The position numbers were made by a program, and so were the translations under genes. DNA of 64,000 nucleotides from Paractinoplanes abujensis (GTDB taxonomy: Bacteria; Actinomycetota; Actinomycetes; Mycobacteriales; Micromonosporaceae), in assembly GCF_014204895.1 (NCBI RefSeq), contig NZ_JACHMF010000001.1, positions 4,278,001-4,342,000 on the forward strand, given 5' to 3'. The notes under the pieces were generated by a model. The model was given only the letters and a program-made list of their open reading frames with translations. It had not been told where the DNA came from and made no database searches. Each line of letters opens with the position of its first letter. Position 1 is the first letter of the stretch. This document shows, piece by piece, positions 7,847 to 16,426 of the stretch.

Positions 7847-8581
7847 ATGTCGGTCGTGGGGAAGGTGTCGCTGATCCTGGACGCCTTCACCGCCGAGGAC
7901 CGCGGGATCGGATTCGCCGAGTTGCAGCGGCGGACCGGTCTCGCGAAGGCGACTCTGCACCGGCTGAGCGGCGAGATGGTCGACGCGCGGCTGCTCGACC
8001 GGGTCGACGGCAAATATCACCTCAGCGGGCACCTGTTCGCGCTGGGCATGCGGGCCTCCGTCGAGCGCAGCCTGATCGAGGTGGCCACGCCGTTCCTGGA
8101 GGACCTTTACGAGCGTACGCACGAGACCGTGCACCTGGGCCGGCGTGAGGGCACCGAAGTCGTGTACGTGGCCAAGATCGGCGGGCACCGGCAGGCCCGG
8201 GCGCCGTCGCGGCTGGGTGGGCGGCTTCCGCTGCACGCCACGGCCATCGGCAAGGCCCTCCTGGCGTTCGCCCCCGATCCCGTACGGGCTGAGGTGCTCG
8301 CCCGGCCGCTGGAGCGGCTGGCCCCGCGGACGGTGACGTCGGCCGCGCTGCTGCGGCGCCAGCTCGACGAGGCGGCCGAGACGGGCCTGACGTACGAGGC
8401 GGAGGAGTCGGCGGTCGGCATCGTCTGCGTCGGCGCGCCGGTGCTCGACGCGGACGACGTGGCCGTGGCGGCGATCAGCGTGGCCGGGCCGTCGACCCGC
8501 TTCCAGCCGCAGAAACACGGGGCCGCGGTGAAGGCGGCAGCGGCCGAGATCGCCATAACGCTGGCTCGTCGTTCCGCATAA
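7847..8581 (+). CDS. IclR family transcriptional regulator
   Basis: A 244-residue regulator. Residues about 1-65 are the IclR winged helix (LILDAFTAEDRGIGFAELQRR, LAKATLHRLSGEM). Residues 75-240 are the effector domain with RLGGRLPLHATAIGKALLAF and VGIVCVGAPVLDADDVAVAA. TAGGCT lies six bases before the ATG, a leaderless layout. The gene sits 50 bases ahead of mhpD in the same direction, and a perfect palindrome overlaps its stop codon, so it probably controls the catabolic genes downstream. IclR proteins act as activators or repressors of aromatic catabolism; the direction here is not known. Confidence 0.9.
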   Translation: MSVVGKVSLILDAFTAEDRGIGFAELQRRTGLAKATLHRLSGEMVDARLLDRVDGKYHLSGHLFALGMRASVERSLIEVATPFLEDLYERTHETVHLGRREGTEVVYVAKIGGHRQARAPSRLGGRLPLHATAIGKALLAFAPDPVRAEVLARPLERLAPRTVTSAALLRRQLDEAAETGLTYEAEESAVGIVCVGAPVLDADDVAVAAISVAGPSTRFQPQKHGAAVKAAAAEIAITLARRSA

Positions 8582-8587
8582 CGGAAC
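8571..8587. promoter_or_regulatory. Candidate IclR-type operator, 17-bp perfect palindrome
   Basis: GTTCCGCATAACGGAAC has 6-bp arms and a 5-bp spacer. It spans the stop codon of the IclR gene and lies 45 bases upstream of mhpD. Position and form fit the binding site of the adjacent regulator; the pairing is inference. Confidence 0.6.
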
Positions 8588-8631
8588 TTTTCGCTAGGAC
8601 AAACCGGCCCCGGGCAGGCATCGTCAACCCC

Positions 8632-9402
8632 ATGACATCGCCAGCGGCCCAGCGCCTGCTCGACGCGGCCCGCACGGGAACCCCGTGTGCGCCGGTCCGT
8701 GACCTGATCGGGGCCGACGACATCGCGGCCGCCTACGCCGTGCAGCGCGAACAGACGCTGCTGCGCGAGAGGAGCGCGCCGATCGTCGGGCACAAGATCG
8801 GGCTGACCAACCCGGCCGTGCAGCAGCAACTCGGCGTCGACCAGCCCGACTTCGGGGTCCTGTTCGCCGACATGGACGTCAGCGCGCTCGACGTGGTGCC
8901 GGTGGCCGGGCTGCTGCAGCCGCGCATCGAGGCCGAGGTCGCGTTCCTGCTCAAGGCCGACCTCACCGGTGACTTCACGGCGGACGACGTACGGGCCGCG
9001 GTCGATCTGGTCGCCCCGGCCCTCGAGATCGTGGACAGCCGGGTCGCGGGCTGGGACATCAGCATCGCCGACACCGTCGCCGACAACGCCTCCAGCGGGC
9101 TGTTCGTGCTGGGCCCGGCCCGCAGGACGCTGGATGAGGTCAGCCCGGTCGACGTGCAGATGGAGATGACCGTCGACGGCGAGGTCGTCTCCAAGGGCTC
9201 CGGCGCGGCCTGCCTGGGTGACCCGCTGACCGCCCTGGCCTGGCTGGCCACCGCCGCCCGCGACTACGGCGACCCGCTGCGGGCCGGGCAGGTCGTACTC
9301 TCGGGCGCGCTCGGGCCGATGGTCCCGGTCACGCCGGGCATGCGCGTGCACGCCACCCTCACCGGCCTCGGGCCGGTTTCCGCAAACTTCGGGGAGGCCT
9401 GA
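8632..9402 (+). CDS. mhpD: 2-keto-4-pentenoate hydratase
   Basis: A 256-residue member of the fumarylacetoacetate-hydrolase-fold hydratases, adding water to 2-hydroxypenta-2,4-dienoate to give 4-hydroxy-2-oxovalerate. Visible features are [24 protein letters not shown], the metal-site region [12 protein letters not shown] (E-x-E), [19 protein letters not shown] and GKSG-like [20 protein letters not shown]. It is the first gene of the hydratase-dehydrogenase-aldolase set and overlaps the next gene by one base (TGATG). Homologues serve phenylpropionate, phenol or steroid-ring degradation; the upstream aromatic substrate is not revealed here. Confidence 0.92.
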   Translation: MTSPAAQRLLDAARTGTPCAPVRDLIGADDIAAAYAVQREQTLLRERSAPIVGHKIGLTNPAVQQQLGVDQPDFGVLFADMDVSALDVVPVAGLLQPRIEAEVAFLLKADLTGDFTADDVRAAVDLVAPALEIVDSRVAGWDISIADTVADNASSGLFVLGPARRTLDEVSPVDVQMEMTVDGEVVSKGSGAACLGDPLTALAWLATAARDYGDPLRAGQVVLSGALGPMVPVTPGMRVHATLTGLGPVSANFGEA

Positions 9403-10322
9403 TGGGTACGAAAGTTGCCGTCATCGGCTCGGGCAACATCGGCACCGACCTGATGATCAAGATTCTGCGGCTGTCGGAGAAGCTGGAGATCGCGGCCATG
9501 GTCGGGATCGACCCCGCCTCCGACGGGCTCGCCCGCGCCGGCCGGCTCGGGGTGGCCACGACCGCCGAGGGCGTCGACGGCCTGATCGCGATGGACGGCT
9601 TCGACGACATCGAGATCATCTTCGATGCGACCTCGGCCGGGGCGCATCTGGCCAACGCGAAGAAGCTGGAGCCGTACGGGAAGATCTTGATCGACCTGAC
9701 GCCCGCCGCGATCGGCCCGTTCGTGGTGCCCGCGGTCAACCTCGACATCCACGAGGGCGCGCGCAACATCAACATGGTGACCTGCGGGGGTCAGGCGACG
9801 ATTCCGATCGTGGCCGCCGTGTCGCGGGTCGCGCCGGTGCCGTACGCGGAAATCGTCGCCTCGATCGCGTCGAAGTCGGCCGGACCGGGGACGCGGGCCA
9901 ACATCGACGAGTTCACCGAGACGACCGCGCACGCGATCGAGAAAGTCGGCGGGGCCACCCGCGGCAAGGCGATCATCGTGCTCAACCCGGCCGACCCGCC
10001 GCTGATCATGCGGGACACGGTGCTGTGCCTGGTCGACGCGCCCTCCGCGGTCGAGCGCGAGGAGATCACAGCGTCGGTCGAGGCCATGGTCAAGACCGTT
10101 TCCGGGTACGTCCCGGGTTACCGGCTCAAGCAGCAGGTCCAGATCACGCCTGTGCCCGGGGACCAGCCGGTGCACACGCTGGCCGGTGACGCGCCGGTGA
10201 CCCACCAGGTGTCGGTGTTCCTCGAGGTCGAAGGGGCCGCGCACTACCTGCCCGCGTACGCGGGGAATCTCGACATCATGACCTCGGCCGCCATCGCCGC
10301 GGCGGAGAGGATCGCATCATGA
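9402..10322 (+). CDS. mhpF: Acetaldehyde dehydrogenase (acetylating)
   Basis: A 306-residue NAD-dependent enzyme converting acetaldehyde and CoA to acetyl-CoA. The Rossmann motif GSGNIGTDL is at about 9-17 and the catalytic cysteine is Cys128 in [32 protein letters not shown] near 167-185 is the conserved family segment. In this family the enzyme forms a channelling complex with the aldolase encoded next, passing acetaldehyde directly. The gene overlaps mhpD by one base and mhpE by four (ATGA), consistent with tight coupling. Confidence 0.94.
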   Translation: MGTKVAVIGSGNIGTDLMIKILRLSEKLEIAAMVGIDPASDGLARAGRLGVATTAEGVDGLIAMDGFDDIEIIFDATSAGAHLANAKKLEPYGKILIDLTPAAIGPFVVPAVNLDIHEGARNINMVTCGGQATIPIVAAVSRVAPVPYAEIVASIASKSAGPGTRANIDEFTETTAHAIEKVGGATRGKAIIVLNPADPPLIMRDTVLCLVDAPSAVEREEITASVEAMVKTVSGYVPGYRLKQQVQITPVPGDQPVHTLAGDAPVTHQVSVFLEVEGAAHYLPAYAGNLDIMTSAAIAAAERIAS

Positions 10323-11332
10323 CGACTAGCTTGTTCATCCAGGATGTGACCTTGCGGGACGGCATGCATGCCGTACGGCACCGGATGGAACTCGACTCCG
10401 TGGCGAAGATCGTCGGAGCGCTGGACGCGGCGGGTGTCGACGGCATCGAGGTCTCGCACGGCGACGGGCTCGCGGGCGGCAGCCTCAACTACGGCCCCGG
10501 CTCGCACACCGACTGGCAGTGGCTCGAGGTGGCCGCGGCCAACATCAACAACGCCCGGCTGACCACGCTGCTGCTGCCCGGCATCGGCACCATCGCCGAA
10601 CTCAAGCAGGCGTACGCCCTCGGGGTGCGCTCGGTGCGCATCGCCACCCACTGCACCGAGGCCGACGTCTCCGCGCAGCACATCGCCACGGCCCGCGAGC
10701 TGGGCATGGACGTCTCCGGCTTCCTGATGATGAGCCACATGGCCCCGCCCGACGTGCTGGCTAAGCAGGCCAAGCTGATGGAGTCGTACGGGGCCCACTG
10801 CGTCTACGTCACCGACTCGGGCGGCCGCCTCATGATGGACGGGGTCCGCGACCGCATCCGCGCCTACCGCGAGGTGCTCGACCCGGCCACCGAGATCGGC
10901 ATCCACGCCCACGAGAACCTGTCGCTGTCCGTGGCCAACTCGATGATCGCCGTCGAGGAGGGTGTCTACCGCGTCGACGCCTCCCTCGCGGGCCAGGGCG
11001 CCGGCGCCGGCAACTGCCCGATCGAGCCGTTCGTGGCCGTGGCCAACCTTAACGGCTGGGAACACCGGTGCGACCTGTTCGCCCTGCAGGACGCGGCCGA
11101 GGACCTCGTACGCCCGTTGCAGGACCGGCCGGTGCGGGTCGACCGCGAGACGCTGACCCTCGGCTACGCCGGCGTCTACAGCTCGTTCCTGCGCCACGCC
11201 GAGGTGGCCGCCGCGCGGTACGGCGTCGACGTCCGCACGATCCTGGTCGAGGTGGGCCGGCGCGGCCTGGTCGGCGGCCAGGAGGACCTGATCGTCGACA
11301 TCGCCCTGGACCTGACCGCCGGGCGCGCTTGA
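10319..11332 (+). CDS. mhpE: 4-hydroxy-2-oxovalerate aldolase
   Basis: A 337-residue HMGL-like aldolase splitting 4-hydroxy-2-oxovalerate into pyruvate and acetaldehyde. The TIM-barrel start shows [17 protein letters not shown] with the catalytic Arg-Asp pair. The metal histidines are in [17 protein letters not shown], and the C-terminal communication domain includes [20 protein letters not shown]. It completes the three-gene lower pathway. No ring-cleaving dioxygenase or hydrolase lies next to it, so the upper pathway must be elsewhere. Confidence 0.94.
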   Translation: MTTSLFIQDVTLRDGMHAVRHRMELDSVAKIVGALDAAGVDGIEVSHGDGLAGGSLNYGPGSHTDWQWLEVAAANINNARLTTLLLPGIGTIAELKQAYALGVRSVRIATHCTEADVSAQHIATARELGMDVSGFLMMSHMAPPDVLAKQAKLMESYGAHCVYVTDSGGRLMMDGVRDRIRAYREVLDPATEIGIHAHENLSLSVANSMIAVEEGVYRVDASLAGQGAGAGNCPIEPFVAVANLNGWEHRCDLFALQDAAEDLVRPLQDRPVRVDRETLTLGYAGVYSSFLRHAEVAAARYGVDVRTILVEVGRRGLVGGQEDLIVDIALDLTAGRA

Positions 11333-11548
11333 CCCCGTACGGCCGGCTCGCTCGAGGCGGGCCGCCGTCGCGCGGGTGTCGTGCCCGCCGTGCTTCTGGT
11401 GGCCGCAGGCGATCCTCCGGTGGCGGATCAACCGGAGACTGGCTCGGCCCGGCGACGCCCCGCTCGAGCCGCGGCGGCAAGGCTCGTTGCGGGGTGGAAC
11501 CGCTGTGCCACGATTCCAGGATGGACGGTTCGGCTCGGAAGCGCCGGC

Positions 11549-12172
11549 GTGCTTGAGGACTGGGGGACCGGCGGAAATCTTGTGGTGGCGGTGCTGCAGC
11601 CGCTGCTGCTGGCGGGTGTGCTGACGGCGAGCACGGCCGGTGCCGCCGCCGGGTTCGAGCCGCAATGGCCGGTGGGGGCGGGTTTCGTCGTGGCCGGTCT
11701 GCTGTGGGTCGGCTCGATCTGCCTCTACGCCCGGATCGGCCCGCTCGGGTTGTCCTGTCTTCTGCTCCTGTTCGTGTTCGTCGGCACGATCATCGTGTCG
11801 GCCACCGGGGTGATGTCCGAGCGGGGTGTGCGTACTACTTGCGTCGTGACCGGCATCGACAAGCAGACGCGGACCGTCACCACGTACGGCTCGCAGAATC
11901 AGGCGCCGTCCACCACCACGGAGACGTACTACGTGCACGCGCTCGACTGCGCCGCTCCGCAGGTCACCTCGATCACCTCGGGCGGACACGTGGCCGAGGT
12001 CGGCGGCTCGGCCGACATCGACTACGACCCCGAAGGGCAGTTGGGCCCCATGCCGGCCGGCCTCACCGACAGTCACGACACGCTGCGGTTCTGGGTCTAC
12101 GTCGCTCTGGGCGCGGCCGTGCTGCTGCGGGTGATCGGTGTGCTCTGGGAGTGGTACGACCCTTGGCTCTGA
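11549..12172 (+). CDS. Membrane protein of unknown function with an extracytoplasmic loop
   Basis: A protein of about 207 residues with hydrophobic segments near residues 10-30, 40-58, 62-82 and 185-203. Between the third and fourth lies a polar domain with two cysteines (VRTTCVVTGI and HALDCAAPQV). The start is uncertain. GTG 11549 gives a sensible N-terminus, but a better-looking leaderless start lies at ATG 11521 (CACGAT six bases upstream) in another frame, encoding MDGSARKRRRA and a stop, which suggests either a wrong start or a frameshift at about 11550. The 216 bases between this gene and mhpE hold nothing else recognisable. Confidence 0.6.
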   Translation: MLEDWGTGGNLVVAVLQPLLLAGVLTASTAGAAAGFEPQWPVGAGFVVAGLLWVGSICLYARIGPLGLSCLLLLFVFVGTIIVSATGVMSERGVRTTCVVTGIDKQTRTVTTYGSQNQAPSTTTETYYVHALDCAAPQVTSITSGGHVAEVGGSADIDYDPEGQLGPMPAGLTDSHDTLRFWVYVALGAAVLLRVIGVLWEWYDPWL

Positions 12173-12199
12173 CTGTGGCCGCCGTTACCCGGTCCTTTT

Positions 12200-12228
12200 C
12201 TTGAATGATTCAAGTTTAGGGCTAGTGT
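12200..12228 (+). promoter_or_regulatory. dps promoter with PerR/Fur-like operator
   Basis: CTTGAATGATTCAAG (12200-12214) is a perfect 7-1-7 inverted repeat, the topology of PerR/Fur boxes. It covers the -35 hexamer TTGAAT (12201-12206), which is 16 bases from the -10 TAGTGT (12223-12228). An AAGGGAGGA-type ribosome-binding site lies about ten bases before ATG 12262. A peroxide- or iron-sensing repressor is the likely ligand; which one is inference. Confidence 0.6.
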
Positions 12229-12261
12229 TCAGGGCGAGATCCACTCAAGGGAGGACCGAAG

Positions 12262-12756
12262 ATGACCATCACTCAGGACGTCCCGACCCCGTACCTCTTC
12301 CGCGCCACGCCCGCCCAGACCGACCGGCTGCAGCGGGTCCTGGTCGACCTCGTCGCCCTGCACCTGCACGGCAAGCAGGCCCACTGGAACATCGTCGGGC
12401 CCAACTTCCGGGACCTGCACCTGCAGCTCGACGAGCTGGTCGACATCGCCCGCGAGGCCGGCGACACGATCGCCGAGCGGATGCGGGCCCTGGGCGCCGT
12501 GCCCGACGGGCGGCCCGCCGTCGTGGCCGCGCACACCGCCCTGGGCGACCTCGGTCCCGGCGAACTGGCCACCGGTGACGCCGCCACCCGGGTGGCCGGG
12601 CTGATCGGCCAGGCCGTGGCCACGATCCGCGAGGTGCACGACGCGGTCGACGCCGAGGACCCGACCACCGCCGACATCCTGCACGGCATCGTGCACGATC
12701 TGGAGAAGCAGGCCTGGATGCTCACCGCGGAAAATGCGACTCCCCGCCGGTCATGA
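12262..12756 (+). CDS. dps: Dps family ferritin-like DNA-protection protein
   Basis: A 164-residue four-helix protein. The Dps ferroxidase ligands are recognisable: the histidine in LHLHGKQAHWNIVGPNF (about residues 34-50), then DLHLQLDELVDIAREAGDTIAERM with the second-helix Asp/Glu ligands. Dps dodecamers oxidise and store ferrous iron using peroxide. The gene is monocistronic behind a palindrome-bearing promoter. The carboxy end (EKQAWMLTAENATPRRS) has no extended DNA-binding tail. Confidence 0.92.
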   Translation: MTITQDVPTPYLFRATPAQTDRLQRVLVDLVALHLHGKQAHWNIVGPNFRDLHLQLDELVDIAREAGDTIAERMRALGAVPDGRPAVVAAHTALGDLGPGELATGDAATRVAGLIGQAVATIREVHDAVDAEDPTTADILHGIVHDLEKQAWMLTAENATPRRS

Positions 12757-12776
12757 TCATCGATTAATCTACGTGA

Positions 12777-14135
12777 ATGCGTCGACTGCTGGTGGTTCTC
12801 GGCTCCGTTCTGGCTCTGCTCCTGCCCGCGGTGCCGGCCACCGCGGCCGACGACCTGCTCGACCGGCTCCGGGCCATCCCGGGGCTGAGCGTCGTCTCGG
12901 AGACCCAGCCCACCGGCTACCGGTTCTTCGTGCTGACCTACCGCCAGCCGATCGACCACAAGCATCCCGGCCGGGGCACGTACGAGCAGCGCCTGACCCT
13001 GCTGCACCGCTCGCTCACGGCCCCGGTCGTGCTGGCCACCAGCGGCTACGGGCTGGCCGCGAACCCGCAGCCGGGCCGCACCGAGCCGACCCGCCTGCTC
13101 GACGGCAACCAGGTCTCGGTCGAGCACCGGTTCTTCACGCCGTCGCGGCCCGCGCCGGCCGACTGGGACGACCTGACCATCTGGCAGGAGGCCACCGACG
13201 AGCACCGGATCGTCACGGCGCTCAAGACGGTCTACTCGGGCCACTGGATCCAGACCGGTGGCAGCAAGGGCGGCATGACCTCGGTCTACCACCGGCGGTT
13301 CTATCCCAACGACGTCAACGGCGTGGTGGCCTACGTGGCGCCCAACGACGCGCTCAACGACCTCGACGGCGCGTACGACCGGTTCTTCACCACGGTGGGT
13401 GACGCGGCCTGCCGCAGCGCGCTCGACGGCGTGCAGAAGGAAGCTCTGAAAAGACGCGATCGGCTGGTGCCGCGGCTCGAAGCCGCCGGTTACACCTACT
13501 CCCGTACGCTCGGGACCGCCGACCGGGCGTACGAGATGACCGTGCTCGACACCGTGTGGGCGTTCTGGCAGTACCGGCTCGCGGCCGACTGCGCGACCGT
13601 GCCCGCGGCGACCGCCAGCGACGACGAGCTGTTCGACTGGATCGACGACGTGGCCGGGTGGTCGTTCTACACCGACCAGGGCCTCGAACCGTACTGGCCG
13701 TACTACTACCAGGCCGCCAACCAGCTGGGCTGGCCCTCGCTGAAGTTCCCGCACCTGCGCGGCCTGCTGCGCTATCCGGGGCTCTACACGGCCAACTCGT
13801 CGCTGCCGGCCGAGCTGCGCTCCCGGCACAACCCGTTCCCGATGATCGACGTCGACCTCTGGGTGCGCACGCTCTCGCAGCGCATGCTGTTCATCTACGG
13901 CCAGAACGACCCGTGGGGAGCCGAGCGCTTCAGCCCGAGCCGCCGCGACTCGGCCCTGTACGTGGCGCCGGGCGCCAACCACGGCGCCAACATCGCCCGG
14001 CTCGCCCCGGACGAGGCCGCCGAGGCCACGGCCACCCTGCTGCGCTGGGGTGGTGTCTCCGCGAACGCGGCGAAGAGCCTGTGGCCGGCGGCCGACCTGC
14101 CCGACGAGGACATGATCGAGCCGCCGCGCAGCTGA
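12777..14135 (+). CDS. Secreted S37 family tripeptidyl aminopeptidase (PS-10 type)
   Basis: A 452-residue exported serine peptidase. Signal peptide 1-23 (MRRLLVVLGSVLALLLPAVP...). The family core shows YRFFVLTYRQPIDHKHPG, then DGNQVSVEHRFFTPSRP and the nucleophile Ser163 in the motif GGSKGGM; the downstream NDPWG and APGANHGAN segments carry the probable Asp and His of the triad. Streptomyces relatives remove tripeptides from extracellular substrates. TAATCT lies six bases before the ATG, so it has its own leaderless promoter despite following dps by 20 bases. The 3' end is close to an insertion sequence but is intact. Confidence 0.9.
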   Translation: MRRLLVVLGSVLALLLPAVPATAADDLLDRLRAIPGLSVVSETQPTGYRFFVLTYRQPIDHKHPGRGTYEQRLTLLHRSLTAPVVLATSGYGLAANPQPGRTEPTRLLDGNQVSVEHRFFTPSRPAPADWDDLTIWQEATDEHRIVTALKTVYSGHWIQTGGSKGGMTSVYHRRFYPNDVNGVVAYVAPNDALNDLDGAYDRFFTTVGDAACRSALDGVQKEALKRRDRLVPRLEAAGYTYSRTLGTADRAYEMTVLDTVWAFWQYRLAADCATVPAATASDDELFDWIDDVAGWSFYTDQGLEPYWPYYYQAANQLGWPSLKFPHLRGLLRYPGLYTANSSLPAELRSRHNPFPMIDVDLWVRTLSQRMLFIYGQNDPWGAERFSPSRRDSALYVAPGANHGANIARLAPDEAAEATATLLRWGGVSANAAKSLWPAADLPDEDMIEPPRS

Positions 14136-14146
14136 GGCCCGGCCCG

Positions 14147-15145
14147 CTAGGTGTGCTGTCCAGGGACGTTGGTCAACCGGGTGAACGGTGGTAGGCCGTT
14201 GGTGGCGGTGTGGGGCCGGTGATAGTTGTAATGATGCAGGAAGGCCGGTAGTGCCTTCCTGCGGGCTTGTTCGCTGTTGTAGAAGCGGGCGTAGGCCCAG
14301 CCGTCGTTGAGGGTGCGGTGGAAGCGTTCGACTTTGCCGTTGGTTTGCGGGCGGTAGGGCCGGGTTTTCTTCGGCCGGATACCGAGTTCGGTGCAGGCGT
14401 CGCGCCAGGCGTAGGACTTGTAGGCCGATCCGTTGTCCGACAGCACCCGTTCGACGGTCACGCCGCGTTGAGCGAACCAGGCGACGGCGTTGCGGAGTAC
14501 GCCGATCGCGGTGGCGGCTTTCTCATCGGTGTGGATTTCGGCGTAAGCGACGCGGGAGTGGTCGTCGATGACGGTATGCACGAATGCGGTGCCCACTTGC
14601 GGTGTGTAGATCTTGCTGCGGGCTCCGGTGCGCCGTGCGGTCGCTTCCCGGTTGCGGCGCCCTTGGAAGGGACCGAGGTAGCGCCAGCCGCCGCCGTCGG
14701 GAATGTTGCCGTATTTGGTGACGTCCACGTGCAGCATGGCGCCGGGCCGGTCGTGTTCGTAGCGTCGGATTGGTTCGCCGGTGACGCGGTCGATGTGGGA
14801 AAGCCGGTTGAGCCGGCACCGGGTCAGCACTGCGTGCACCGTGGATGCCGGTAGGCCCAGACGGCCGCCGATCTGAACCGGGCCGAGCCGTTGTTTCCAG
14901 CGCAGATGCACGATCTTGCGCACCGTGGGGCGTGGGGTGCGAGCCGGGCTGTGGTGCGGCCGTGACGAGCGGTCCTGCATACCGCCGGCGCCCTGTTCGC
15001 GGTAGCGGTCGGCCCAGCGTTTCGCGGTCCGCCAGGACACGTCGTATCGTTCGGCTGCTCGTGCGGGTGACCAGCCCTGATCCACGACCAGACGCGCCAG
15101 CCGCAATCGGGCGCGCGGGGTCAACGCGGCGTTAGCGTGGGACAT
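14147..15145 (-). CDS. IS481-family transposase
   Basis: A 332-residue DDE transposase. Residues about 10-110 hold helix-turn-helix regions (RLRLARLVVDQGWSPARAAE, VSWRTAKRWADRYREQG, GGRLGLPASTVHAVL). The integrase core follows with DVTKYGNI, TVIDDHSRVAYAE, LSDNGSAYKS and, as the glutamate region, PQTNGKVERFHRTL. The reading frame passes through the left terminal repeat and ends at a TAG (14149-14147) supplied by the GCTAGG target itself. The ATG at 15145 is preferred over an upstream TTG-type start because the conserved SHANAALTPRARLRL begins there. It appears intact and potentially active. Confidence 0.95.
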   Translation of the reverse strand: MSHANAALTPRARLRLARLVVDQGWSPARAAERYDVSWRTAKRWADRYREQGAGGMQDRSSRPHHSPARTPRPTVRKIVHLRWKQRLGPVQIGGRLGLPASTVHAVLTRCRLNRLSHIDRVTGEPIRRYEHDRPGAMLHVDVTKYGNIPDGGGWRYLGPFQGRRNREATARRTGARSKIYTPQVGTAFVHTVIDDHSRVAYAEIHTDEKAATAIGVLRNAVAWFAQRGVTVERVLSDNGSAYKSYAWRDACTELGIRPKKTRPYRPQTNGKVERFHRTLNDGWAYARFYNSEQARRKALPAFLHHYNYHRPHTATNGLPPFTRLTNVPGQHT

Positions 15146-15282
15146 GAAGGCCTCCTGCCTGCGGAAGTGGTTCCTAGACAGCTCCACTCCACAGCTGGAG
15201 GCCTTCACTCGTTCACGACATCAGACCTTGATCGTCAGATCGTGTCGTCGCACAACCTCGACCAACCTCCCTGGACAGCACA
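14152..15282. mobile_element. IS481-family insertion sequence, complete, with target duplication
   Basis: A 1131-bp element. Its 23-bp terminal inverted repeats (14152-14174 and 15260-15282) match at 22 positions and begin TGTGCTGTCCAGGGA. The flanks are a 6-bp direct repeat GCTAGG (14146-14151 and 15283-15288), which fits the NCTAGN target known for IS481 of Bordetella. One transposase gene fills the element. The intact repeats and duplication indicate a recent insertion. Confidence 0.95.
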
Positions 15283-15283
15283 G

Positions 15284-15958
15284 CTAGGCCGTGCAGACGC
15301 AGGCCCGGTTGCCGTCCCGATCGGCGATCACCGTGAAGGACGGCGCGTGGCTGTCGTCGACGACGGTGCCGCCCGCCGCCACGGCCGCCGCGATGCGCTG
15401 CCCGGCCACCTCGGGCGCCACCCACACGTCGAGGTGGAAACGCTGCCGCGGGGTCTCGTGCTCGTCGGTGTCCTGGAACCACAGGATCGGCACCCGGCCC
15501 AGCGCGTCGCGCACGTCGTCGCCGATGGTGCCGCGGCCGTGGGCCTCGGTGCCGCCGGTCAGCAGGGCCGCCCACATCGGCGCGATCGCTTTCGCGTGCG
15601 CCGTGTCGAGGGCCAGCTCGATGGTCGTGATCGACGCCGGGTCGGCCGTGAGTCCCTGCTCGGCCGCCACCGCGCTGATCTTCTGCGCCAGGTCGGCATC
15701 GCGCCGGGTCACCCACTCGACCCGGTGCTCCCGGCCCTCGTCGTCCCGATAGACGGCGTCGTCGCTGATCAGCTTGAGGTCGACGAACCCGCCACCGGTC
15801 GTCACCCGGGCGGGCTCCCCGACGTCGGCGATGGCGGCCAGAAACCGTACGGTGGCCGGGAAGTCCTTCGTCGCGAAGCGGGCGTGAAGACCCTGGCCCA
15901 GCTTGCGCCAGTCCTTGAGACCTTCCGCCGCGATCTGCTCACCAGTCAACATGTCCAT
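15284..15958 (-). CDS. 4a-hydroxytetrahydrobiopterin dehydratase fused to a VOC domain
   Basis: A 224-residue two-domain protein. Residues about 1-100 resemble pterin-4a-carbinolamine dehydratases (LTGEQIAAEGLKDWRKL...LHARFATKDFPATVRFLAAIADV, ending VTRRDADLAQKISAVAAEQG). Residues 110-222 are a glyoxalase/VOC fold (ITTIELALDTAHAKAIAPMW, then RFHLDVWVAPEVAGQRI and FTVIADRDGNRACVCTA). TAGCGT seven bases upstream supports ATG 15958. The usual catalytic histidine pair of the dehydratase is not evident in the first domain, so activity is uncertain. The stop codon lies inside the target duplication of the neighbouring insertion sequence; the protein sequence is unchanged. Confidence 0.8.
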   Translation of the reverse strand: MDMLTGEQIAAEGLKDWRKLGQGLHARFATKDFPATVRFLAAIADVGEPARVTTGGGFVDLKLISDDAVYRDDEGREHRVEWVTRRDADLAQKISAVAAEQGLTADPASITTIELALDTAHAKAIAPMWAALLTGGTEAHGRGTIGDDVRDALGRVPILWFQDTDEHETPRQRFHLDVWVAPEVAGQRIAAAVAAGGTVVDDSHAPSFTVIADRDGNRACVCTA

Positions 15959-16027
15959 GCCGCGCACGCTAACCCCCATTCCGGACGATCCGCGTCCGGC
16001 TGAAGGTCCGGTCGGCCGACCTCCGCC

Positions 16028-16426
16028 TCACGGCGTCGAGACAGGCGCGGCCACGCCCGCGGGCAACCTCGTTCGCGAGTCGGTCCTCGTCCCCTTGAGC
16101 TGCTCGGAGTCCACGCGCGCGCCGGTGAGATCGGCACCTGACAGATCGGCGCCGGTCAGGTCGGCCCCCGTCAGTTCCGCACCGGCGAGCCGCGCATCTC
16201 GTAGCTCGGCATCGCTGAGATCAGCACCGGACAAGTCGGCCTGAGTCATGGTCGCCCGGGACAGGTCGGTCCGAGTCAAGCCGGCCCCGGACAGGTCAGC
16301 GGCCGAAAGGTCCGTGCCGGACAGGTCCGAACCCGGCATGCTCACCCCCGAGAGGCCCAGACGTGAACCGGTCAGGTTGAAGGAGTCCGAGCGCGTGGGC
16401 CGGTAAGCCCGATCACTTCGGATCAC
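16028..16426 (-). CDS. Pentapeptide repeat protein
   Basis: A protein of about 132 residues with roughly fifteen tandem A/G-(D/N/E)-L-x-x pentapeptides, for example GSDLSGTDLSAADLSGAGLT and GADLTGADLSGADLTGA. Such repeats form a right-handed quadrilateral beta helix; some family members mimic DNA and protect gyrase. The GTG at 16426 is chosen; it overlaps the end of the AraC-type gene by 14 bases, which suggests co-transcription. ATG 16341 inside the repeats is an alternative. A role is not assignable. Confidence 0.65.
   Translation of the reverse strand: MIRSDRAYRPTRSDSFNLTGSRLGLSGVSMPGSDLSGTDLSAADLSGAGLTRTDLSRATMTQADLSGADLSDAELRDARLAGAELTGADLTGADLSGADLTGARVDSEQLKGTRTDSRTRLPAGVAAPVSTP

Noticed and set aside
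5213..8518. Open frame of 1101 codons on the minus strand
   Set aside because: It lies antisense to the secreted-protein and IclR genes, which have a signal peptide and clear domains. Composition is that of a shadow frame.
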